A stretch of 64,000 nt of DNA from Rhodospirillales bacterium. GTDB taxonomy: Bacteria > Pseudomonadota > Alphaproteobacteria > Rhodospirillales > Defluviicoccaceae. Made by a program: the position numbers and the translations under genes. Of this stretch, positions 24,960-33,475 are shown one piece after another. The DNA is taken from NCBI GenBank assembly GCA_016710335.1, contig JADJXQ010000002.1, positions 62,001 through 126,000 on the forward strand, read 5' to 3'. Positions within the stretch are counted from its first letter, which is position 1, and every line of letters starts with the position of its first letter. The notes beneath the pieces are model-generated. The model was given only the letters and a program-made list of their open reading frames with translations. It had not been told where the DNA came from and ran no database searches.

Positions 24960-26621
24960 TCAGGGTCTGCTCGAACCCTGCTTGGATCGCGCCTTGAGCT
25001 GAAGTTGCCAAACATAGTGGGCGTTGCCGGTCTGACCGAAGCTGCCGTTCTTACCGTAGATCGGCTCGAGGAGACCGTTGGCGTCACGGATCGGCTTGCC
25101 GTTCTCGTCGCGCTTGAACGCCATCGCCGCCCCGGCGGAGAAATGGCAACCGACGCAGCTCTCGGTGCCGAACACCCGCGTCCGGTCGGGCGTCACCTGT
25201 TCGGTCGGTTGATCGGCCCAGAACCCGAACGGCAGTCGGTCGTCTTCCTCCAGCGGGCCGGCGTCCTGCTCGCCCTTCTGGAAGTACGACTCCATCGTCG
25301 TGTTGATGTTGTAGACCGGCACAACCCGACCCGGAACCTTGTAGTGAATGCTCTCGGGGGCACTTCCGGCGCCGCCGCCAAAGGCCGGGAAACCCGGCTG
25401 GATCGGCCACTGGGTTCCGATGAGCTCGTAATACCGGAACACCGAGCCCGCCGCTTCGAGCTGGTTCTGAACGGAGCGATTGAGCGCCGCTGTCGCCGGC
25501 GCAACCGGGACGACCCGGGTGAGCTGAACCGGGTTGGTCGTCTTTTTTTCGTCCCACTCGGTGAACTGGCCACTCGCGTCCGGTAGGGCGTTCTTCGGCG
25601 GCAGAACGTTGACGAGCTTGGTCGGCTGATCCGGATTGTTGAAGATGGGCCGCACCCGCTCGCGATTGCCGGCCAACGTGGTTCCGAATTCGAGGTCGTC
25701 GGCGATGACGTTGTCGACATGCTCGAAGGTCGCCCAGATCCAGTTCGGGGCCGACTGGGTCAGCGCCGTCACGTGCATGCCGACCAAGCCCATCAGCTGC
25801 TTCGAGCGCGTCCGGACCGGATTGCCGTCCTTGTCGAAGGACGTGCTGACGACGAAGGCCTCTTGCGTGAAGAATCGCTCCGGCATGTCGTCGGGCCCCA
25901 GCTGCTTCCAGGCCAGTTTGACGCCCATGCTACCGGGTTTCGGATCATAACCCGTCTTGTTGGCCGGGAACTCGATCTCCTGGCCCTTTTCCGCCACGAA
26001 GGCGATCTGGCCCTCCTGGTTGTAGAGTTCGTTGGTGACGATGTAGTCGAACTGCGGCTTGTTGACCAAGGATTGATAGCGAACGAACACGCCGTTCTGG
26101 TCGACGAGCGGTCCGGTGAAGGCCTGCATGCTCTCATGCAGTTCGTTGGTCGGCGAATCGCTCTCGTCGATCATTTTCGAGTAGCGCCACAGCACCAATT
26201 CCCGCTCGGCATGCTCCTTGGCGGCATCCCAGGGCGCCGGTTTGCCGCCATCGGGCAGATAGATGCTGTCGTTGGTTCGCCAGCCCATCCACACCCGCGG
26301 CGCCTCGGCGTCGGCGATGGTCTTTTCGCGATCGGGGGCGCCGTCGCTGTTCGCCGGCCAGTTCAGCGCGATAAATGCCTGCCAGGCAAAGATATCGAAC
26401 AATCGCTGCGCTTCCGGGACCTGACCGTCGCGATCCAGCTTGTGAAGAGCGTCGACATCGACGTCGTGCGGCAGGTCGGGCGACAGCGGTCGAGGAAAGT
26501 CGAGCGCTGTCGTCGCTGGCTCGGCACCCGAGGCGCGGCCCGCGCCGACAGCGACCGTCGCCGCCGCCAAGCACAAATACACCAAACAAAAACTTAGCGC
26601 CCTTGTGCGTCCCACCAGCAT
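24960..26621 (-). CDS. Exported protein with a single haem-c motif, function unknown
   Basis: A 553-residue protein with an N-terminal signal segment (FCLVYLCLAAATVAVGAGRA, then SGAEP). One CxxCH motif occurs near the C-terminus (GTESCVGCHFSAGAAMAF), with Met residues nearby that could act as distal ligand. The remainder (IFAWQAFIALNWPANSDGAP, LKARSKQGSS at the end) matches no family I can name; similar large proteins with one CVGCH site are annotated as cytochrome c family. It is predicted periplasmic and redox-active. It lies 77 bp upstream of the GH31 gene on the same strand, so the three genes may form an operon. Confidence 0.7.
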   Translation of the reverse strand: MLVGRTRALSFCLVYLCLAAATVAVGAGRASGAEPATTALDFPRPLSPDLPHDVDVDALHKLDRDGQVPEAQRLFDIFAWQAFIALNWPANSDGAPDREKTIADAEAPRVWMGWRTNDSIYLPDGGKPAPWDAAKEHAERELVLWRYSKMIDESDSPTNELHESMQAFTGPLVDQNGVFVRYQSLVNKPQFDYIVTNELYNQEGQIAFVAEKGQEIEFPANKTGYDPKPGSMGVKLAWKQLGPDDMPERFFTQEAFVVSTSFDKDGNPVRTRSKQLMGLVGMHVTALTQSAPNWIWATFEHVDNVIADDLEFGTTLAGNRERVRPIFNNPDQPTKLVNVLPPKNALPDASGQFTEWDEKKTTNPVQLTRVVPVAPATAALNRSVQNQLEAAGSVFRYYELIGTQWPIQPGFPAFGGGAGSAPESIHYKVPGRVVPVYNINTTMESYFQKGEQDAGPLEEDDRLPFGFWADQPTEQVTPDRTRVFGTESCVGCHFSAGAAMAFKRDENGKPIRDANGLLEPIYGKNGSFGQTGNAHYVWQLQLKARSKQGSSRP

Positions 26622-26809
26622 CAGTATTTTCCCGCGTTATTGATTAAACCCGTTTGTAGCGGACACTCTGCAAGAATAGCAAGAAGCAATGAGGTAACGG
26701 CGCCCTATCGGTCGCCCCGGGAAGTTCGAGGAGCTCGGCCATCGGCGCAAAGTCCCAGCCGGCCTTCAACAACGCGTGTCCGCGCGCGATCGACGGCATC
26801 GTCGGCTGA

Positions 26810-26832
26810 GCATTGCATCGGCTGAGCAATGC
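26810..26832 (-). repeat. Direct/inverted repeat downstream of the hybrid kinase
   Basis: CGGCTGAGCA(T/A)TGCAT occurs twice in tandem. This also creates a 7-bp inverted repeat, GCATTGC at 26810-26816 and GCAATGC at 26826-26832. It lies 22 bases beyond the kinase stop, where a terminator would be expected, but has no T-run. The rest of the 26622-26854 gap shows no recognisable gene. Confidence 0.5.
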
Positions 26833-26854
26833 ATGCGCTGGTCGACGTCGTCGC

Positions 26855-29800
26855 TCAATGCACGGCGGGTGCGAGCACAGCCTTCAATCCGCGAGCAAGA
26901 TCCTGGTGCGAATACGGCTTCAGAAGCCAGGGCGCACTTTCATGGGAGCCCCGCCCATGCAGGGTCGTCTCCCTGGCATAGCCGGTGGTGAACAGCACCT
27001 TGAGCTTCGGGTACAAGCGATGCGCGGCGTCCGCCAGTTCTATTCCATTGATGCCTCCCGGGAGCTCGATGTCGGTGAACAGGACATCGGCATGGGTGCT
27101 GGCGAGAAGCTCCAGGGCGTCCTTCGCGGATGCCGCCTGCAGACTCTGCAGCCCCAATCGGTCGAGCATCTTCACCGCCACCCTGCGTAGCCTTGCCTCG
27201 TCCTCCACGACCAGAACGATCTTGGTCCCCAGGTCCGCCAGAAACACGTCCGGGGATGTTTCTTCCCGCCCCGCCGGCGAGGATGCCGCCCGCGGCAGGT
27301 AGAGCTTCACGCAGGTCCCTTGCCCGACCCGGCTGTAGATGCTGACGTGTCCGCCGGTCTGTTTGACGAAGCCGTAGACCATGCTCAGCCCGAGGCCGCT
27401 ACCCTGCCCCACCTCCTTGGTCGTGAAGAACGGCTCGAACACCCGCTGCACAATTTCGGACGACATGCCGGCGCCGGTGTCGGCAACGGCGAGCAGCACG
27501 TACTCGCCGGGCGTCACCTCCTCGTACTGCCTGGCATAGTCCGCGTCGAGGACGGCATTGCGCGTCTCCAGCGTGAGCGTGCCCGCGCTCCGCATCGCGT
27601 CCCGTGAATTCACCGCGAGATTGACCAGCGCGTTTTCCAGTTCTCCGCGGTCGGCGAAAGTCTTCCACAGATCGGCAGCCAAGGATTCCTTGATGCAGAC
27701 GTTCCCACCCAGCGTCCGGCGCAACAGGTCAGTCGTGCCCCTGACGACCTCGTTAAGGTCGATGACCACCGGCTTGAGCGGCTGCTTCCTCGCAAAGGCC
27801 AGCAAGCGGTGGGTCAGCTCGCCGCCGCGCTTTGCCGACCAAAGCGCATCATGGAGATATTCCCTCGTCTTGGCATCGTCGCCCACGCGCTCTTCCAAGA
27901 GCTGCAGGTTGCCGATGACGATGGCGAGCAGATTGTTGAAATCGTGCGCGATGCCGCCGGTGAGCTGGCCCACGGCCTGCATCTTCTGCGACTGGCGGAG
28001 CTGCTCCTCCACCTCCCGGCGCTCGGTAATGTCTTCCTTCACGGCGACGAAGTTGGTGATCCTGTCTCCATCCTTGACCGGCGCGATCGATGCGAGCTCC
28101 CAAAACAGCTCGCCGCTCTTCTTTCTGTTGAGCAACTCGCCGCGCCACACGTCGCCGGCGCAAATCGTGTTCCATAGTTCCGCATATTGCTCAGGCGGCG
28201 TGTGTCCGGACTTGAGAATGCGCGAATTCTGACCGACGGTTTCCGCCAGCGTGTAGCCGGTGACCTTGGTAAACTCCGGGTTAACATATTCGACAGTGCC
28301 GTTCCGATCAGTGATGACGACCGACATCGGGCTTTGCTGAATCGCTTGAAACAGCTTGCTCAGGTCCGCCTGCGATCTTTTCTGCTCAGTGATCTCCCGC
28401 GCATAGATGGCCACCTCCGAGACGGGCTCGTCGGGCCGAAGGGCGGGATAGAACCAGAACTCGAACCAGCGTGAGCGGATCTGCGCCTCCCAATGGACGA
28501 GCGTGGCGGTCGCGGCGACCTGCCGGACAAGGGCCATCCTCTGCTCCACCTGATCCTGCGGGAGGAGCCCATCGAGGTGAGCGCCGACCGGATTGGACCC
28601 GCCCGTCCTCTTGGCCAACCTGCGCTCCGCAGTCCGGTTGATGGCGAGAACCTCGCCCTGCGTCGAGACGAGCAGGATCTCGTCCTGGCTCGCGTCCAAC
28701 AGCGCGCGCATGCGAATTTCGCTCTCGCGCACTGCTTCCTCCGCGCGCTTGCGGGCGCCGATGTCCTCGATGATGGCGATGCAGTATGCCGGATTGCCGT
28801 CATGGTCGCGTTGGACCGCGGACGTCAGGTCGACCCAAACGGCGTGACCATCCTTGTGAAGATATCGCTTCTCCAGGTGGTATGTATCGATCTCTCCGCG
28901 TATCAGGGCGGTGAACCGGTCAAGAGTGATCGGAAGGTCCTTGGGGTGCGTCAACTCCTGAAGGGTCTTTTGCAGAAGCTCTCCGCGGCTGTACCCGAGG
29001 ATGTCACAGAGGCGCTGATTGACCCGCAGCCAGGCGCCGTCCGTTCCGACATTGGCGATCCCGACGGCGGCGTTCTCGAACGTGCCGCGAAAGCGCGCCT
29101 CGCTCTCGCGCAGAGCATCCTCCGCCTGCTTGCGTTCGGAAATGTCGAGGTTGAAACCGACCCAAGAGGTAATCCGGTCCCGGTCATCACGAACCGGCCG
29201 CCCCAGGCTGAGGATGGTGCGCCAGACACCGTCCCGGCCTTTGACGCGGTGCTCCCAAGTCCACTCGGAACCGGCGCGGACGCATTGATGCCAGGCGTGC
29301 AGGGCAGGTTTGATGTCTTCGGGTGGCAGCCGGTCCAACCATCCTCGCGGTTTCACCTCGTCCAGCGTCTTGCCGATGAGGTTGAGAAATGTCTGGCTGA
29401 CGAATTCCACGCCACCTGCAGGATTGCACACCCAAACGCCATAGCGGATGGCCTCGCCGGCGGTGCGATAGCGGGCTTCCCTATCCCTGAGCGCCTCCAC
29501 CGCGGCCAGTCGGGCGCGATGCAGGCGATCCACGCGCACGGCGCTCCACAATACGCCGGCCGCAAGAAGCGCAATGGTCGCCAGCGTGGTGAGCGCCAGC
29601 CGGAATTCCGGCCCATACGCACCGGCTTTCCTGCCGGCCTCGAACAGGATCGTGAGCAGCACCGGGCCGATGACGACAATCGGCAGCAGCATGCGCGCTG
29701 TGGTCGCGCCCGGAGTGTTGCCGAAGAGCGCCGCGATCCAGCCCGCGCCCGGACGCATGGCCAAGGCGCCCAGGAAAAGCACGACAAGACCGAGCGCCGC

Positions 29801-31294
29801 GTGCACGGCGACGGGCGTGAAGAGGGCGACGGACTGCAGGCTGCCGGCGCCGATGAGGTAGCCTAGAAGTGGCGCGGCCATGAAGAGCAGCCCGACTGCG
29901 CCGATGATGGAGACAACCCTTCGCGCCCAGGCTCTCCTGACGCGAGCGAGCAGAAGCATCGTACCGAGCAACGTAAAGGCAACCGACGTGGCCTCGGCGA
30001 GCCGTCCCGGGTGCGGAATGCCGGTCTGGTTGGTGACGGCGCTCGAGAAGAGCCACCGGTCGGCGCTGAGGTCTAGTCCTGTCGCGTATTGCAGAAGCGT
30101 CTGCAGGCCGATGATCAAGACCATGCCGGCCAGAGCCAGGGAGACCGCAACCGCGGTCCGGCCCGAAGCGGTGGCCGCCAGCAATGCTCCGCCGGCGAGG
30201 GCGATGGCCGTGGCGGTCCACGGCTGCATGGCGACCAGTCCGCGCAGCACGTTCTTCAGCGCTCCGACATCGAAGGCCCAGCCGAGCAGGACAGCGAGGC
30301 CGAGCGCGAGTGCCGCGAGCCCGCATCCCCGCGCGATGACTGCCCCGATCCTGGCGTCGACAGCGAGCGGACGCCCAAGCATGCCCTGGCCGCCGACGCT
30401 CTCGTCGAAAGCGCGATCCTGAGCGGCCATGGAACGTGTCTGCCAAACGAGCATCCCCAGCAGCAGCAAGGCCACCGACGCTCCGGCGAGCCAAGTCGTG
30501 CGCACGGGGTTCCAGAAGGGGGGCGGTGCGGCATACCACCGGGAGGAGAGCTCCCTGTACGCCGCCGAGCCGAGAAAATCGGCAACGGCCGCATCCAGCC
30601 GGTCGCGCAGAGCGGGCAGGTCCTGCCGCACGGCGATGGCGCGTTTCACCCCGGTCATGGGACCACCCACGACCTTGATCCAGTCGGCGAGGCGCGCCCT
30701 CTCGCTCACCTTCCACATCGAGCTCTCGAACGAGACGAGGGCGTCGATTTCGCCCGACATCAGGGCGAACAGCATGTCCTGCAGACGGGCATACGGCACG
30801 ATACGCGCTCTCGTCTCCCGCTCGCTCAGGATTTCCGCCGACACCCCGCCTCTGATCACGCCCACCCTGCGGCCCGCGAGATCGTCCAGGCCGCGAATGT
30901 CGCCGGTATCCTGTCGGACAAACAGGGAGGAGGTCGACGTCACCACCGGGCGCGTGAACAGCATGCGCTCTTCGCGCGCCGGGGTGACCGACACCGCGGG
31001 AACGACATCGGCGTCACCACGCTCCAACGCCGCGATGAGATCGGCCCAGGTTTCGAATACGCGAAAGGTGATGCTCAGGCCGGCTCGTTTCGCCACGGCA
31101 TTCATCATGTCGATGGCGAAGCCGCCCGGACGGCCGTCCGCTTCAGTGGCGTACTCGGGGTAGAAGTCACGGGCGACGGCGGCGACCACTTCTTCGGTTT
31201 CGGCCTGCGCCGCGCGCCCGCCAGAAGCACCGGCAATCAGCAACGGACCGATGATGACGAAGACGAGCAAAGCGAAGCGTCTGAATTCGCCCAT
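26855..31294 (-). CDS. Hybrid sensor histidine kinase: SBP domain, multi-TM, four PAS, HATPase, receiver
   Basis: A 1479-residue sensor. After a signal peptide, residues about 35-265 form a periplasmic solute-binding (SBP_bac_3) domain (GGFAIDMMNAVAKRAGLSIT, TPAREERMLFTRPVV). A first TM at about 275 is followed by several further hydrophobic segments to about residue 600. Four PAS domains follow, the last with VTGYTLAETVGQNSRILKSG. The dimerisation/phospho-acceptor motif is LTGGIAHDFNNLLAIVIGN (His near 1116), then HATPase with ADTGAGMSSE and GSGLGLSMVYGFV. A C-terminal receiver has its likely phospho-Asp at D1408 (VLFTDIELPGG). It lies 49 bp downstream of a lone receiver protein. Confidence 0.92.
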   Translation of the reverse strand: MGEFRRFALLVFVIIGPLLIAGASGGRAAQAETEEVVAAVARDFYPEYATEADGRPGGFAIDMMNAVAKRAGLSITFRVFETWADLIAALERGDADVVPAVSVTPAREERMLFTRPVVTSTSSLFVRQDTGDIRGLDDLAGRRVGVIRGGVSAEILSERETRARIVPYARLQDMLFALMSGEIDALVSFESSMWKVSERARLADWIKVVGGPMTGVKRAIAVRQDLPALRDRLDAAVADFLGSAAYRELSSRWYAAPPPFWNPVRTTWLAGASVALLLLGMLVWQTRSMAAQDRAFDESVGGQGMLGRPLAVDARIGAVIARGCGLAALALGLAVLLGWAFDVGALKNVLRGLVAMQPWTATAIALAGGALLAATASGRTAVAVSLALAGMVLIIGLQTLLQYATGLDLSADRWLFSSAVTNQTGIPHPGRLAEATSVAFTLLGTMLLLARVRRAWARRVVSIIGAVGLLFMAAPLLGYLIGAGSLQSVALFTPVAVHAALGLVVLFLGALAMRPGAGWIAALFGNTPGATTARMLLPIVVIGPVLLTILFEAGRKAGAYGPEFRLALTTLATIALLAAGVLWSAVRVDRLHRARLAAVEALRDREARYRTAGEAIRYGVWVCNPAGGVEFVSQTFLNLIGKTLDEVKPRGWLDRLPPEDIKPALHAWHQCVRAGSEWTWEHRVKGRDGVWRTILSLGRPVRDDRDRITSWVGFNLDISERKQAEDALRESEARFRGTFENAAVGIANVGTDGAWLRVNQRLCDILGYSRGELLQKTLQELTHPKDLPITLDRFTALIRGEIDTYHLEKRYLHKDGHAVWVDLTSAVQRDHDGNPAYCIAIIEDIGARKRAEEAVRESEIRMRALLDASQDEILLVSTQGEVLAINRTAERRLAKRTGGSNPVGAHLDGLLPQDQVEQRMALVRQVAATATLVHWEAQIRSRWFEFWFYPALRPDEPVSEVAIYAREITEQKRSQADLSKLFQAIQQSPMSVVITDRNGTVEYVNPEFTKVTGYTLAETVGQNSRILKSGHTPPEQYAELWNTICAGDVWRGELLNRKKSGELFWELASIAPVKDGDRITNFVAVKEDITERREVEEQLRQSQKMQAVGQLTGGIAHDFNNLLAIVIGNLQLLEERVGDDAKTREYLHDALWSAKRGGELTHRLLAFARKQPLKPVVIDLNEVVRGTTDLLRRTLGGNVCIKESLAADLWKTFADRGELENALVNLAVNSRDAMRSAGTLTLETRNAVLDADYARQYEEVTPGEYVLLAVADTGAGMSSEIVQRVFEPFFTTKEVGQGSGLGLSMVYGFVKQTGGHVSIYSRVGQGTCVKLYLPRAASSPAGREETSPDVFLADLGTKIVLVVEDEARLRRVAVKMLDRLGLQSLQAASAKDALELLASTHADVLFTDIELPGGINGIELADAAHRLYPKLKVLFTTGYARETTLHGRGSHESAPWLLKPYSHQDLARGLKAVLAPAVH

Positions 31295-31343
31295 GCTACC
31301 CTCTCGTGCGCAGGACCGCGCCTGATTCTTTGGCGAGCTGGGT

Positions 31344-31721
31344 CTAGACGGATCCTGGCGCCAGTGCGGCTCGGAGCTCGCCGATTTCGATCGGCTTGTG
31401 CAACGTTGTCACTGGTCTGAGGCCCTTGTACTCCGCCAGCACCTTGGCGTGGGCCGCGTAGTCCGGAGTGTAGCCAGTGATGATGATCAGACGCGCCGCG
31501 CAGCTCTGCTCCGCAAGCCAGAGCACCAGTTCGTTGCCGTCCATGCCCGGCATGATCATGTCGAGGATGATTATTGTAGGATCGAAGCTATCATACGCCT
31601 CGATGAACGCGCGCCCATCGGTCGTCACGCAGACCTTGTAGCCGAGCTCTTCAGCGACGTTGTTGACGAAGCGCCCGAAAGCCGCCTCATCGTCGCAGAT
31701 CAACAACCGGTTGTTCTGCAT
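31344..31721 (-). CDS. Single-domain response regulator
   Basis: A 125-residue stand-alone receiver (CheY-like). The ATG at 31721 is preferred to a GTG six bases upstream because GGAG is well spaced from it. The acidic pocket is in RLLICDDEAAFGRFV, the phospho-acceptor in PTIIILDMIMPGMDGNEL, the conserved Thr/Ser site in LIIITGYTPDY and the Lys in TTLHKPIEIGEL. There is no output domain. It precedes the hybrid kinase gene in the same direction and is probably its partner, receiving phosphate from, or relaying it to, an unlinked output. Confidence 0.92.
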   Translation of the reverse strand: MQNNRLLICDDEAAFGRFVNNVAEELGYKVCVTTDGRAFIEAYDSFDPTIIILDMIMPGMDGNELVLWLAEQSCAARLIIITGYTPDYAAHAKVLAEYKGLRPVTTLHKPIEIGELRAALAPGSV

Positions 31722-31961
31722 TTCCACTCCGGCTCCGCTCTCGCCCCTGGGCGGACAGGCGCAGGATAGTGGATATGGCGGGAAAATGACACGAGGCCTT
31801 TCATCCGAGAATGCCCGGAACGGCGCCGCATCCAGGGCGATACCACAACCATTTCTACATGATTATCACGATCACGACGCAAGTCCGGCGTAGGTACCGG
31901 ATGGTCTCTCCGGTTTTGGAGCGGCTCCAGGATTTGCGACCAGGTACCTGACGAGGACGAC

Positions 31962-32123
31962 TCAGTCTGTGATCGACAGGCCATGAAGCACGGCCTCGAT
32001 GACGGCCACATGGTCGCGCGCCGGGCGCCCGGCCGCCCCCGCCAGCGCCGCGCGGTCGAACATCCCGCTCAGCATGGTCGCCACGGCATCGAGCGGCAGG
32101 CGGAAGGCCTGATCCTTGCTTAC
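31962..32123 (-). pseudogene. C-terminal remnant of a TetR-type regulator
   Basis: Fifty-three in-frame codons end in a proper stop and read DQAFRLPLDAVATMLSGMFD and later HVAVIEAVLHGLSITD. That is the typical last-helices pattern of a TetR ligand-binding domain. Upstream the frame meets a TGA after a few codons, there is no start codon, and no HTH domain can be found. It is therefore a decayed fragment. The remainder of 31722-31961 and 32124-32300 shows no gene; the response regulator promoter should lie in the former. Confidence 0.55.
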
Positions 32124-32300
32124 TCTTCATACTCGAACGAATGATGCCGATAAGGGCTGAGGTGGCGGGTGGACGGCCGTGTCCGACAGCGGGTGGTCGC
32201 CACCGCCGGGCTGGTCTCCGCGCTCGCCGCTGGCGCGGAGGGGCCGCGCCTCTCGTGCCGGGCGGATCGGGCGCACCAGGGGCGTCTTGGGAGCGGGTGG

Positions 32301-32696
32301 TTACTCCGTCGTTTTTCCGTCGAAGTGCTCGTGCGCCGCGTTGGCCTCTTTGCAGGTGCTGTGGATCGTGCCGTCGACATGTTCGGGCGGGCCGTAGATC
32401 GTGTAGAGCCGGAGCGGCTCCGTGCCGGTGCTCACGACGTTGTGCCGTGCGCCCTGCGGCACGATGACGCCGTCGTCGGCCTTCACCTTGTGGCGGGCCC
32501 CGTCGATCCAGATCTCTCCCTCGCCCGCCTCGATACGGAAGAACTGGTCGCGGTCGTCATGGACCTCCTCGCCGATCTCGTCGCCGGGCTGGATCGCCAT
32601 CAGAACGAGCTGGAGATTGTGCCCGGTGTAGAGAACCCGGCGGAAATCATCATTTTCCTCGGTGAGCTTCTCGATATCGTCGACGAAACCCTTCAT
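32301..32696 (-). CDS. Cupin domain protein
   Basis: A 131-residue single-domain cupin. Metal-binding motif 1 appears as GDEIGEEVHDDRDQFFRIEA and motif 2 as GVIVPQGARHNVV. Such proteins bind a divalent metal and are annotated as mannose-6-phosphate-isomerase-like cupins; the substrate cannot be told from sequence. A GGGAGGAC ribosome binding site precedes the ATG. It stands alone between the TetR remnant and the arsR operon, which is divergent from it. Confidence 0.88.
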   Translation of the reverse strand: MKGFVDDIEKLTEENDDFRRVLYTGHNLQLVLMAIQPGDEIGEEVHDDRDQFFRIEAGEGEIWIDGARHKVKADDGVIVPQGARHNVVSTGTEPLRLYTIYGPPEHVDGTIHSTCKEANAAHEHFDGKTTE

Positions 32697-33107
32697 TCGT
32701 ACAGTCCTCCCGAACCCATCGATTGTCCAACGCGCCGGCCACGGCGGCCGCGACGTCGGGATCCCAACGCCTCCCGGGGCGCGTCGGTCTCTCGTGCTGA
32801 CGGCATCGCCGTCTCCTCCGATCTCGCGCGTCCCGCCAACCGGCTTCCTGCGGCCTGTTCATCATACCATTCTTTCCACGAACGGCCACCGCTCGCGGCC
32901 GGCGCCGCGCGGCTGCCCGAAGCCCGGTCCCAGTTGCGGCCATTGCCCGGCGCCGTGGCCGGGAAGCGCCCGAACGCACGCCGTCCCCATCTGCACCGAA
33001 ACAGATGCCGGCGAGATGGATCTTCGTGTCCGGGTGAGGCACATGGGCCCGGATCGCCAAACCCGCCGACGGGCGGCTGAACATCCCCTCTCGCCGTACT
33101 CATCGGG
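32697..33107. other. About 410 bases without a convincing gene
   Basis: Both strands contain open frames here, but all translate to Arg/Gly/Pro-rich sequence without family motifs and overlap one another. On the minus strand there is a run rich in G, P and W pairs (GAGQWPQLGPGFGQPRGAG) that I could not assign. It probably holds the cupin promoter and degenerate coding DNA. Confidence 0.4.
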
Positions 33108-33155
33108 TTGACATGATCGGCCTTTCGGTATACCGCTTATGCGTCCTTCCGCATA
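33108..33155 (+). promoter_or_regulatory. arsR operon promoter and operator
   Basis: A perfect -35 box TTGACA is at 33108-33113. The likely -10 region (TATACC, 33129-33134) lies inside the perfect palindrome CGGTATACCG at 33126-33135. Just downstream is TATGCG-N6-CGCATA at 33138-33155. Two dyads overlapping the promoter and start site are what is expected for autorepression by the ArsR protein encoded next. The spacing to TATACC is 15 bases, somewhat short. Confidence 0.6.
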
Positions 33156-33181
33156 TGCGCAACGATTACAGGCGACCGGTC

Positions 33182-33475
33182 ATGGACCTCCCACGGATAC
33201 TGTCGGCGCTGTCCGAGCCGACGCGGCTCGGCGCCATGCAGATCATCTGGGACGGCGGCGAGCATTGCGCGTGCGAGTTGATGAGCCGCCTGAACGCAAC
33301 CCAGTCTCGGATGTCCCGGCACATGGGTGCGCTCAAGGCCGCCGGACTGATCGTCGATCGGCGGGATGCCCAATGGGTCCGCTATCGTCGCAATCCCGAT
33401 CTGCCTCCGAGCGTGGAGCGCATCATCGATGCCGTCATGGCAGCGGCGGAGACAAACGACAAGGTAGCAGCATGA
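33182..33475 (+). CDS. ArsR family metalloid-responsive repressor
   Basis: A 97-residue winged-helix repressor. I take ATG 33182 (MDLPRILSALSEPTRLGAMQ) because earlier in-frame ATGs lie inside the promoter/operator. The recognition helix is in CELMSRLNATQSRMSRHMGA with the wing in VRYRR. The sequence EHCACEL resembles the ELCVCDL metal-binding box, giving a Cys pair for As(III)/Sb(III) or similar thiophilic ions. The next gene starts within its stop codon (ATGA), so repressor and permease are made together. Confidence 0.9.
   Translation: MDLPRILSALSEPTRLGAMQIIWDGGEHCACELMSRLNATQSRMSRHMGALKAAGLIVDRRDAQWVRYRRNPDLPPSVERIIDAVMAAAETNDKVAA

Noticed and set aside
32862..33044. Short minus-strand frame with G/P/W-rich sequence resembling DUF5320
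   Set aside because: The resemblance is too loose and key glycine-proline spacing does not match.
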